31,254 nucleotides of DNA from positions 1-31,254 of the forward strand of contig JAEWKR010000049.1 of the NCBI GenBank assembly GCA_023457715.1, in the 5' to 3' direction. Under the pieces are notes generated by a model. The model ran no database searches. It was not told the origin of the DNA and saw only the letters and a program-made list of their open reading frames with translations. Of the stretch, positions 14,476 through 22,698 are shown in pieces. Source of the DNA: Verrucomicrobiota bacterium. GTDB taxonomy: Bacteria > Verrucomicrobiota > Verrucomicrobiia > Opitutales > Opitutaceae. The first letter of the stretch is position 1; each line of letters starts with the position of its first letter. The position numbers and the translations under genes were made by a program.

Positions 14476-14902
14476 AAAGGCTGAAAGACTGAATGGCTGA
14501 AAGGCTGAAATGTTTCACGCACATGGCGACCTCCGGAAGCGAACCCAAGAGTTCGCCAGACGGGTCGCGCATGCTTTCCGATCGTTGCCGGTTCGAGATC
14601 GCCTTGCGCAAGTGTGGGGCGGCCAGATGCTCCGCGCCGGCGGTTCGGTCGGGGCGAATTATCGTGAAGCCCAGCGCGGTCGTTCAGTTGCCGAGCTTCG
14701 TTCCAAGCTCGGTGATTGCCTCCGTGAAGCCGACGAAGCGCTTTACTGGATGGAGCTACTCGAACTCGAGGGCTTCTTTAAACCGCCTGCCATCGGTCCT
14801 TTGAAGAACGAAGCCACCGAACTCATCGCCATTTTCACCAGCTTGCTGCGCAAACGCTAACCCACCTTCAGCCCTTCAGTCCTTTAGCCCTTCAGTCTTT
14901 TC
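14474..14902 (+). repeat. Inverted octamer arrays enclosing the four-helix-bundle gene
   Basis: Left arm 14474-14509 consists of GGCTGAAA-type octamers; right arm 14867-14902 consists of TTCAGCCC, TTCAGTCC, TTTAGCCC, TTCAGTCT. Paired as RNA, 29 of 36 positions are Watson-Crick and 3 more are G-U. The left arm starts inside the atpG stop codon, and the base after the left arm is the A of the enclosed gene's ATG. The right arm ends 3 bases before the atpD start codon. The pair therefore replaces the whole atpG-atpD junction. Confidence 0.92.
14510..14860 (+). CDS. S23/Avd-type four-helix-bundle protein
   Basis: 116 aa, about the size of the family of 23S rRNA intervening-sequence (S23) proteins, which also includes the Avd accessory protein of diversity-generating retroelements. 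Visible family pattern: DLRKRTQEFARRV in helix 1, MLRAGGSVGANYREAQRGRSVAEL in the middle (split: MLRAGGSVGANYREAQ, then RGRSVAEL), and ADEALYWMELLELEGF in helix 3. Members form basic oligomeric bundles that bind nucleic acid; the cellular role of free-standing members is not established. No reverse transcriptase is nearby. It lies between atpG and atpD, where no gene is normally found, within inverted octamer arrays. The family call is strong; the role here is unknown. Confidence 0.88.
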   Translation: MFHAHGDLRKRTQEFARRVAHAFRSLPVRDRLAQVWGGQMLRAGGSVGANYREAQRGRSVAELRSKLGDCLREADEALYWMELLELEGFFKPPAIGPLKNEATELIAIFTSLLRKR

Positions 14903-14905
14903 TAA

Positions 14906-16321
<1,416 letters not shown>

Positions 16322-16331
16322 ACTTCTTCGC

Positions 16332-16430
16332 CTAATGGAGAATGATGAATGCAGAGTGCAGAATTCCGGCAACGGTCTGCTCCTCTGTGACCTCCTCATT
16401 CTAAATTCTGCATTCTACATTCTGCATTAG
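16332..16430 (+). repeat. Inverted heptamer arrays between atpD and atpC
   Basis: Left arm 16332-16364 (GAATGATGAATGCAG words) and right arm 16398-16430 (ATTCTGC, ATTCTAC words, period 7) match at about 27 of 34 aligned positions, with a loop of about 33 nt. A different word from the other atp junctions but the same architecture. The right arm ends 6 bases before the atpC ATG. Confidence 0.88.
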
Positions 16431-16436
16431 TAAGCC

Positions 16437-16841
16437 ATGCTTACGTTAGAAATCGTCACCCCCGAGGCGCGGGTCTACTCCGACACGATCGACACCGTGG
16501 TGCTGCCGACCGTCACCGGCGAGATCGGTATCCTGCCAGGTCACATCCCGCTGCTCACGCAGATCGAGGAAGGTGAACTGCGGGTGACCAAAGGCGGGCA
16601 GACGTTCCGCCTCGCAGTGGGCGCCGGATTCGTCGAGGTCGAGGCTGATCATGTTCACGTGCTCGCCGAGCAGGCGATCGACGAGAACAAGATCGACGAG
16701 AAAGCGGTGGAAGAAGCCATGCGCCGCGCGGAGCAGCAGTTGAAGGAAGCGGCGCACCTCGATCCCAACCAGCAGGAGCAGCTCCACGGTCTCGTGCGCT
16801 TCGCCGGCGTGCAGCTCGCGATGAAGCGTGGCCGCCGGTAG
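16437..16841 (+). CDS. atpC: ATP synthase F1 subunit epsilon
   Basis: Rotor subunit with regulatory role. 134 aa. The beta-sandwich N-terminal domain contains LEIVTPEARVYSDTIDTVVL and GEIGILPGHIPLLTQI, both canonical; the C-terminal helical hairpin (residues about 85-130) is rich in charged residues. It is the last gene of the operon, followed by a heptamer array and a terminator. Confidence 0.96.
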   Translation: MLTLEIVTPEARVYSDTIDTVVLPTVTGEIGILPGHIPLLTQIEEGELRVTKGGQTFRLAVGAGFVEVEADHVHVLAEQAIDENKIDEKAVEEAMRRAEQQLKEAAHLDPNQQEQLHGLVRFAGVQLAMKRGRR

Positions 16842-16854
16842 GGAGCGGAGTCTT

Positions 16855-16882
16855 AGATTTCAAGTTTCAGATTTCAGATCTG
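16855..16882. repeat. Heptamer array (AGATTTC) after atpC
   Basis: Four units of period 7 (AGATTTC, AAGTTTC, AGATTTC, AGATCTG). The last unit closes a 14-bp palindrome TTTCAGATCTGAAA (16872-16885). Confidence 0.75.
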
Positions 16883-16889
16883 AAACCAA

Positions 16890-16918
16890 AGCTGCCGGAT
16901 CACACGGCGGCTTTTTTT
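16890..16918 (+). terminator. Terminator of the atp operon
   Basis: Stem AGCTGCCG (16890-16897) with CGGCGGCT (16905-16912), one G-T wobble, a 7-nt loop and seven T at 16912-16918. It lies 48 bases after the atpC stop codon. Confidence 0.88.
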
Positions 16919-16958
16919 GCGCCCACCAGCTTCGTCGTCCGTTGCGCATGCAGCCAGG

Positions 16959-17049
16959 GCATTCCGCCTAGAGGCGGGACTACTTACCAAAGCCTCGTTG
17001 GCAAGAGGTCCCCGGCTTGGGTAGGTAGTCCCGCCTTCAGGCGGAATGC
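16959..17049. repeat. GC-rich palindromic element after the atp operon
   Basis: Arms 16959-16988 (GCATTCCGCCTAGAGGCGGG at the start) and 17020-17049 match at 27 of 30 positions, and the pairing extends inward through AAAGCC/GGCTTGG. The 31-nt loop holds no gene. It lies between the atp terminator and the next gene; the remaining bases to 17169 show nothing else clear. Confidence 0.92.
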
Positions 17050-17169
17050 TGATGTCTGGAGCCGTTCCCGAAATGGGGATCCCGGATCTCCGATTCCGGA
17101 TCCCGCATCCCGCATCTCCCTCGCCCGCATGCCTCTTGCCCCGCAGTCACTCGTCGGTAACATCGCCCC

Positions 17170-19395
17170 ATGCTCCGTCTCCGCACCCCCGCCAGTGCCT
17201 ACCGCTGGAAATTCTTTCGCACCGGTGGCCTCGACCAGGTCGCCCTCGAAACCGCTGACGATCTCAAAGCGCTCCCGACCCTCGATCCGAAGCTCTGGGT
17301 TGCGCTGAGCTGCCCCACCAAGGGACTCGATCTTGATCCTCGCACCCTCGCGTTGATCGACACCGATGGCGACGGCTTTATCCGGGTGCCTGAGCTGCTG
17401 GCCGCGGTGCAATGGGCCTCGGAACGCCTGAAGGACCCCGCGCAGCTGCTGCGCGCGGAGCCGGCGCTGTCCCTCAGCGCCATCCAGGATACCACGGCGG
17501 AACAGCAGCAGTTGTTGAACTCGGCTCGTGAGATCCTGAAGCGCCTCGGCAAGCCGGACGCCACGGCAATGTCTCCCGCTGATTTCCGCGATCTCGAGAA
17601 AATCTTCCCGGCATCCGCCCTGAACGGCGATGGCGTGGTCACGCCGTCCGAGACGGACGACCCCGAGGTTCAGGCGCTGATCAAGGACATCATGGCCACG
17701 GTCGGCGGCACTCCGGATCGCAGCGGGGCTGACGGGGTTTCGCCCGCGAAGGCCTCGGAGTTTTACGCGCAGGCCACCGCCTACCTCGATTGGGTCGGCC
17801 GGAGCGCCGCGAAGGAGATCGCCGTCCTCGGCGATCGCACGGCCGCGGCGTGCACGGCACTCGCCCTGGTCCGCACGAAGGTGGAGGATTATTTCGCCCG
17901 CTGCCGGCTGGCGGCGTTCGACAGCCGGGCACTGGCGGCGCTCAACCGCCAGGAGACGGAATACCTCGCCCTCGCCGCCAAGGACCTGAAGGTCACCAGT
18001 GACGAAATCGCGGCCTTCCCGCTGGCCCGCGTATCCGCTGAAGCGGTACTGCCGCTGGGGTCGGGTGCCAACCCCGCGTGGGGCGCCGTGCTCGCGACCT
18101 TCCAGCGCGATGCCGTGGCTCCCGTGTTCGGTGCCGGCAAGGACTCCCTGACGCTCGACGAGTGGCAGGCGTTGAACGCCCAGCTCAAGCCCTACGAGAC
18201 GTGGCTCGGACAAAAGGCAGGGGAGGCGATCGAGAAGCTGGGACTGGATCGGACGAAGACCCTCCTGGCCAGCGGGGCACGCGCCAGGCTGGAGGCGCTG
18301 TTTGCCGCCGACGAGAAGCTGAAGCCGCATTTCGAGGGAATCGCGGCGGTCGAGCGTCTCACCCGTTATCATCACGATCTCCGCACGCTGCTGCACAACT
18401 TCGTCAACTTCGCCGACTTTTACGATCGTGACCGTTGGGCGGTGTTTCAGGCGGGAAAACTTTATCTCGATTCCCGAGCGTGCGAACTGTGCATCCGCGT
18501 TGACGATCCCGGTGCCCACGCCGCGCTCGCGACGATGAGCAAAGCCTACATCGCGTACGTCGATTGTCGCCGCGGCAAAGAATCGATGAAGGTCGCGGCG
18601 TGCTTCACCCAGGGGGACAGCGACTACCTGTTTGTGGGCCGCAACGGCGTGTTCTGGGATCGCAGCGGGAGCGACTGGCAGGCGACGATTGTGAAGATCA
18701 TCGACAGCCCGATCAGCCTGCGACAGGCGTTCTGGTCGCCCTACAAGAAGGTGCTGCGCGCGATTGAGGAGCAGGTGGCCAAGCGCGCGGCGGCTGCGGA
18801 GTCGACCAATGTGGCCAACATGACGGCGGCGGCCACCGTGCCTCCGGCAGGCGCGGACAAGGCGCCGCCGCCGCCCCCGGCCGCAGCCACTCCAGGCGCA
18901 GCACCAAAGAAGCTCGAGCTGTCGTCCATCATCGGCTTGAGCGTGGCGATCGGTTCGGTCGGCACCTTCCTCGCCACGATCTTCGCGAAGTTCGTCGACC
19001 TGCCATCCTGGCAGATCCCGTTGGTGATCGTCGCGCTGATGTTCGTGATCTCCCTCCCGTCAGTTCTGATCGCGTGGTTGAAGCTGCGGCAGCGCAATCT
19101 CGGCCCGATCCTCGAGGCCAATGGCTGGGCGATCAACGGACGCGTGAAGATCAACGTGCCGTTCGGCACCGCGTTGACCGAGCGTGCCCGCATTCCGGCC
19201 GGCGCGCGGCGCACTCTCCAGGATCCCTATGCCGACAAGGCGGCGGCACGCCGCCGGCGTTGGATCGTCCTTTGCCTGCTGCTGGTGGCCGCCGCCGTGC
19301 TTGCGTGGAACCTGCGTCACCGCGGCTATTGGACGCAGCTGAAAGCGCCCTTTACCGAAACGACAGCCACTCCTCCGCCGAGTACTGCTCCGTAA
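17170..19395 (+). CDS. Membrane protein with EF-hand-like loops, function unknown
   Basis: 741 aa, not recognised as a named protein. A calcium-loop sequence DTDGDGFIRVPE at residues 64-75 fits the EF-hand loop, and a degenerate second loop (NGDGVVTPSE) begins at 152. The large middle part is soluble and without recognised domains, but HHDLRTLLHNFVNFADFY and the DSRACELCIRV/FTQGDSDYLFVGRNGVF stretches look like conserved family positions. A Pro/Ala linker (about 565-580) precedes three membrane spans (585-607, 616-637, 698-715), and the tail is short. There is no signal peptide, so the large N-terminal part is probably cytoplasmic. Its 3' end overlaps the convergent gene by 44 bases. It could sense calcium at the membrane; this is a guess. 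Confidence 0.8.
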   Translation: MLRLRTPASAYRWKFFRTGGLDQVALETADDLKALPTLDPKLWVALSCPTKGLDLDPRTLALIDTDGDGFIRVPELLAAVQWASERLKDPAQLLRAEPALSLSAIQDTTAEQQQLLNSAREILKRLGKPDATAMSPADFRDLEKIFPASALNGDGVVTPSETDDPEVQALIKDIMATVGGTPDRSGADGVSPAKASEFYAQATAYLDWVGRSAAKEIAVLGDRTAAACTALALVRTKVEDYFARCRLAAFDSRALAALNRQETEYLALAAKDLKVTSDEIAAFPLARVSAEAVLPLGSGANPAWGAVLATFQRDAVAPVFGAGKDSLTLDEWQALNAQLKPYETWLGQKAGEAIEKLGLDRTKTLLASGARARLEALFAADEKLKPHFEGIAAVERLTRYHHDLRTLLHNFVNFADFYDRDRWAVFQAGKLYLDSRACELCIRVDDPGAHAALATMSKAYIAYVDCRRGKESMKVAACFTQGDSDYLFVGRNGVFWDRSGSDWQATIVKIIDSPISLRQAFWSPYKKVLRAIEEQVAKRAAAAESTNVANMTAAATVPPAGADKAPPPPPAAATPGAAPKKLELSSIIGLSVAIGSVGTFLATIFAKFVDLPSWQIPLVIVALMFVISLPSVLIAWLKLRQRNLGPILEANGWAINGRVKINVPFGTALTERARIPAGARRTLQDPYADKAAARRRRWIVLCLLLVAAAVLAWNLRHRGYWTQLKAPFTETTATPPPSTAP

Positions 19396-20137
19396 GGCCT
19401 TCGAGTTCGTCCTCGTTCAGTTCGGGCCAGCCGGTCTCGGCTGGCCCCAGCCGGAGCACCGCACCGAGCTCGCGGACAAACGCGGTCTCGAATTCGTCCC
19501 AGTCGATCGCACCGGCGGCGGGACGCCAGATCGAACCCTGGAAGAGCAGGCCGTGCTTGTTCCGCTTCTGTGCGGCCCCCGCGATCTTCGCGCCCGTCGC
19601 CTCGCTGACGACGTCGTAGATCTCTGCGCGTTGGAAGCAGACGCCCGGCTGAAGGTCGTCTCGCTGGCGCTCCCCGCTACATTCCGGACGTAGCGGGGAG
19701 CGCCCGCGAGACGATGGATTGCCGCTCTCATCGCACACCTCTCCCTCCGCTGCCGCGCACGGCTTCGTCTTCGCGGCCACGCCTTGTTCGCGCAAGGCGC
19801 ACGCCAGCGCTTCGTGCACCAGACGATAGCTCTCGGTGGCGCGCAGCTCTTCGAGTCGATGACCGCGTGGGATCACCAGGGCATACGTCCAGTCGTCACG
19901 ATGGTCGACGATTCCGCCTCCCGTGGGCCGGCGGCACAGATCGAATGACTCCCCAACCGGTAGCTGTTCGCGGACGAAAGCCAGCTTCTGCGAGTAGCCG
20001 AACGTGAAGGCCGGCCGCCGCCAGCTGTAGTGCCGGAAGCGCGCATCCGCCGTCGGGTACCGTTGCAGCAGCAGAAAATCCACCGCCATGTTCTCAGCGG
20101 CGCCGGCGGTTCTCGAGGGCAGAACGTGAAGGTGCAT
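19352..20137 (-). CDS. Lipoate-protein ligase-like protein with in-frame repeat insertion
   Basis: 261 aa of the lipoate/biotin ligase fold, predicted to attach or transfer lipoyl or octanoyl groups. The family motif RRPTGGGIVDH is at residues 69-79 and the catalytic-lysine motif GAKIAG at 182-187 (K184). Residues 142-161 (SSRGRSPLRPECSGERQRDD) are encoded exactly by the palindromic element at 19655-19714 and fall between the two catalytic halves, in a region where relatives go directly to a Cys-Phe segment. The reading frame is preserved. It follows the histidine kinase by 24 bases on the same strand. The substrate cannot be fixed from sequence. Confidence 0.82.
   Translation of the reverse strand: MHLHVLPSRTAGAAENMAVDFLLLQRYPTADARFRHYSWRRPAFTFGYSQKLAFVREQLPVGESFDLCRRPTGGGIVDHRDDWTYALVIPRGHRLEELRATESYRLVHEALACALREQGVAAKTKPCAAAEGEVCDESGNPSSRGRSPLRPECSGERQRDDLQPGVCFQRAEIYDVVSEATGAKIAGAAQKRNKHGLLFQGSIWRPAAGAIDWDEFETAFVRELGAVLRLGPAETGWPELNEDELEGLTEQYSAEEWLSFR
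19655..19714. repeat. Palindromic element inserted in the ligase gene
   Basis: Arms 19656-19680 and 19690-19714 match at 24 of 25 positions with a 9-nt loop. The arm core CTCGCTGGCGCTCCCCGCTA is shared with the element at 24883-24971, whose arm differs at one position of 25. The element occupies exactly 20 codons of the ligase gene and has no stop in the frame used. Confidence 0.93.
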
Positions 20138-20161
20138 GAGCGGCTGCGGGAATGCCGCGGG

Positions 20162-21736
20162 CTAGGTCTCGCTCAGCGGGGCCTCACCGCTGTCCAGCAG
20201 CTTGCGTGTGGAGCGCAGCAGTTCGCTCAGTGCGTAGGGCTTCGTCAGCCGTGCCTGCCGGTCCGCAGGCACCACGTCGAAGGGAGTGTCCTCGCCGCCA
20301 TCGTTGATCAACAGGACCTTCAGGTCGGCCTTTTGCGCGGCAATCCTCTCCACCAGCGCCACGTTCTCGCTGCGCCGGGTCGTGATGATGAGCTGGACGG
20401 CCTTGACCGGCGCGTTCCGGACGCCCGCATCCGTGGCGGAACCCATCGCGGTGACCCGGTACCCGTCGGCCGTCAGCATGCCGGCGACCATTTTCCTCAC
20501 CACCTCGTCCGACTCGATGAGCCAGACATTCTCATGCCCGCGGATGGAGGGGAGGGAAGGGGGCGCGGACGAAGGCTCGTCGGCCGGCTCATCCACCGCC
20601 GGGAGCAGGATCTCAAAGGTGGATCCCACCAGCAGCTCGCTCTTCACGCTGATGGAGCCGCCGCTCTGCTGGACCACACCGTAAACGAGCGCCAGCCCCA
20701 GCCCGGTTCCTTTGCCCTCGGGCTTGGTGGTAAAGAAGGGTTCGAACAGGTGCTGCATCGTCTCGTTGTCCATGCCGGTGCCGTTGTCTGACACGGTCAG
20801 CGCCACGTAATGGCCCGGGGCGGGGTCGGTGGCGCGACGGTTCAGGCCTGGCGGCAGTTCGCGGTTTTCGGTTCGGACCAGGACCCGGCCCTTGTCGCGG
20901 AGCGCATCGCGGGCGTTCAACACCAGGTTGAGAATCACCTGCTGGAACTGGGTCGCATCCGTGCGCACGTGCGCGAGCGTGTCGCTCAGTTCAAGCTCCA
21001 GCCGGCCGGCGTCGCCAATCAGTCGCCGGAGGATGGCGGCGTGTTCCTGCACGAGGCCGTTCAGGTTGAGGACGCGTGGATGGAACGGCTGCCGCCGACT
21101 GAACGCGAGCAACTGCTGGGTCAGCGCGGCCGCCTTGCGCCCGGCATTGTGAATCTCGGTCACCTCGCGCACCGCCTGCGGGTTGCTGCCCACGTGCAGG
21201 CTGAGGATCTCACAGTACCCGTTGATGACCGAAACCAGGTTGTTGAAGTCATGAGCCACGCCACCGGCCAGCCGCCCGACGGCATCGAGTCGCTGCGAAT
21301 GCACGAGCGCCTCCTGCAGCCGCCGCTTTTCGGTTTGGTCGCGGTACGTGGCGATGACATGCGTGACGCGACCCCGCGCGTCGCACAGCGGGTCGAAACT
21401 CCAGGCGACCAGCACGGTGCCGCCGTCCGCGCGCACGATGAAGCCCTCGCCGGTGAGCGGCTCTCCCCGCCGCGCGGTGGGAAGCCAGGCCCGGACCCGC
21501 TCCAATTCGCCGCGGTCGACGTGGACGACCGTGTATTCGCGGCCCACCAACGCCTTGTTGGCGAAGCCGGTAAGCGCGCGGAAACTGTCGTTCGCAAACA
21601 CGATCCGGAGGCCGCCGCCTTTCGCGGGGCGGCGGGCGATGAAAACGCCGGCGCTTTGCGATCGAAACGCCGCCGCCAGCAGCGCCACGGACGCGGCCCC
21701 TGGGGGGCGCTTCGGCTTGGCTCGGGATGAACTCAC
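20162..21736 (-). CDS. PAS sensor histidine kinase with degenerate receiver domain
   Basis: 524 aa from the GTG at 21736. Residues about 25-135 form a PAS sensor domain (IVFANDSFRALTGF). The H-box GGVAHDFNNLVSVINGY carries phosphoacceptor His162. The N-box ends QVILNLVLNARDAL (264-279), with DNGTGMD at 317-323, LFEPFFTTKPEGKGTGLGLA after it and GTGLGL at 343-348. A C-terminal receiver-like domain (402-515) keeps an acidic pair (ESDE) and the Lys of TKPY (499), but the strand that should end in the phosphoacceptor Asp reads LIITTRR. No membrane span is seen, so it is probably cytoplasmic. No partner regulator is adjacent. The longer frame to 22012 runs into pdxH2 and is rejected. Confidence 0.9.
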   Translation of the reverse strand: MSSSRAKPKRPPGAASVALLAAAFRSQSAGVFIARRPAKGGGLRIVFANDSFRALTGFANKALVGREYTVVHVDRGELERVRAWLPTARRGEPLTGEGFIVRADGGTVLVAWSFDPLCDARGRVTHVIATYRDQTEKRRLQEALVHSQRLDAVGRLAGGVAHDFNNLVSVINGYCEILSLHVGSNPQAVREVTEIHNAGRKAAALTQQLLAFSRRQPFHPRVLNLNGLVQEHAAILRRLIGDAGRLELELSDTLAHVRTDATQFQQVILNLVLNARDALRDKGRVLVRTENRELPPGLNRRATDPAPGHYVALTVSDNGTGMDNETMQHLFEPFFTTKPEGKGTGLGLALVYGVVQQSGGSISVKSELLVGSTFEILLPAVDEPADEPSSAPPSLPSIRGHENVWLIESDEVVRKMVAGMLTADGYRVTAMGSATDAGVRNAPVKAVQLIITTRRSENVALVERIAAQKADLKVLLINDGGEDTPFDVVPADRQARLTKPYALSELLRSTRKLLDSGEAPLSET

Positions 21737-21854
21737 GAGACCCTCGCCCCGGGTTTGGCACCGCCGTGGCGCGCGACCCCTGCGAGCGAAAGGTCGAACC
21801 GATGGCAAGGGGCGGCTCTTTCCATGATCGTTGATCTGCGCCGAGGGTGAACGC

Positions 21855-22490
21855 TCAAGGGGCGAGCCGTTCGATGCTCCAGCCGTCGGGCTGGCGGCGA
21901 TAGCGGAGCCGGTCGTGAAGCCGGGTCCGACGACCCTGCCAGAACTCAATCGTTTCCGGGACGAGCCGCCAGCCTCCCCAGTGCGGGGGAAGCGGAATCG
22001 CCTGTCCGGCATACTTCTGGTCCAGTGCCTTCAGGCTGTCTTCCAGCACGCGGCGATCGGCGATGAGGGAACTCTGGGCGGAGACCCAGGCGCTGAGCTG
22101 GCTGGCCCGTGGGCGGGAATGAAAGTAGGCCTCGCTTTCCTCGCGCGCGACCTGCGTCACCGCACCATCGACGATGACCTGCCGTTCCAGCGCGATCCAC
22201 GGAAACGTCATGGAAGCGCGAGGGTTGCCTTCGAGTTCACGGCCTTTGCGGCTGTGGTAATTTGAATAAAAGACGAAGCCGCGGCCGTCGACCCCCTTGA
22301 GCAGCACGGTGCGACTGGAGGGGCGGCCGTCCTTGGCGGCGGTGGCGAGCACCAGCGCATTCGGCTCGGGGATCTTGGCGGCTTGAGCCTCGCCGAACCA
22401 TTTCTCGAACTGCCGGTAGGGATCGCGGGCGAGGTCTTTCTCCGCCAGTCCGGCGAGCGAATAGTCTCTGCGCAAGTCCGCCAGGTTCAT
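21855..22490 (-). CDS. pdxH: Pyridoxamine 5'-phosphate oxidase (second copy)
   Basis: 211 aa, closer to the family length than the copy at 4784-5365. Segments: DPYRQFEKWFGEAQ near the N-terminus, RTVLLKGVDGRGFVFYSNY, LERQVIVDG, YFHSRPRASQLSAW, WRLVPETIEFWQGRRTRLHD with the substrate-binding RLHDR. All positions I associate with FMN and substrate binding look intact. Start ATG at 22490 (MNLADLRRDY). It is upstream of the histidine kinase on the same strand (118-nt gap) and divergent from the M20 peptidase. Which copy is the main PLP-forming enzyme cannot be told; this one is the more canonical. Confidence 0.94.
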   Translation of the reverse strand: MNLADLRRDYSLAGLAEKDLARDPYRQFEKWFGEAQAAKIPEPNALVLATAAKDGRPSSRTVLLKGVDGRGFVFYSNYHSRKGRELEGNPRASMTFPWIALERQVIVDGAVTQVAREESEAYFHSRPRASQLSAWVSAQSSLIADRRVLEDSLKALDQKYAGQAIPLPPHWGGWRLVPETIEFWQGRRTRLHDRLRYRRQPDGWSIERLAP

Positions 22491-22551
22491 CGTGGCCGCA
22501 CGCTGGCCCCGCCGATGCAAGCAGTCAATCTGGGGATGTAAGGACTGGATC

Positions 22552-22650
22552 GTGCTCGTAATCGTGCTCGTGCTCGGTCCGGTTCGATTCGACCAAGAGC
22601 ACGAGCAAGAGCACGAGCAGGAGCAGGAGCACGAGCAGGAGCAGGAGCAC
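22552..22650. repeat. Inverted hexamer arrays between pdxH2 and M20 peptidase
   Basis: Four units of GTGCTC type (22552-22575) face nine units of GAGCAC/GAGCAG type (22597-22650) in inverted orientation, with a 21-nt loop. The period is 6 and the number of units is unequal. The frames that stay open through it (Glu/His/Gln or Cys/Ser repeats) belong to the repeat, not to a protein. Confidence 0.9.
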
Positions 22651-22698
22651 GGCGGGCAGGAATCGGTTTGCCCGCACCCTCCCTTGCTGCTGCCATTG

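Noticed and set aside
14510..14860. Diversity-generating retroelement because of the Avd-like protein
   Set aside because: No reverse transcriptase, template repeat or variable-repeat target gene was found in the window.
16984..18519. Minus-strand frame of 511 codons opposite the EF-hand-like protein
   Set aside because: Antisense shadow; the plus-strand frame has membrane spans and motif-like content and normal codon pattern.
21737..22012. Longer histidine kinase starting at 22012
   Set aside because: It would overlap the end of pdxH2 and has no conserved content; the GTG at 21736 precedes the PAS domain.
22492..22698. N-terminal extension of the M20 peptidase with Glu/His/Gln repeats
   Set aside because: It is the translation of the hexamer array; the family N-terminus begins at the ATG at 22699.
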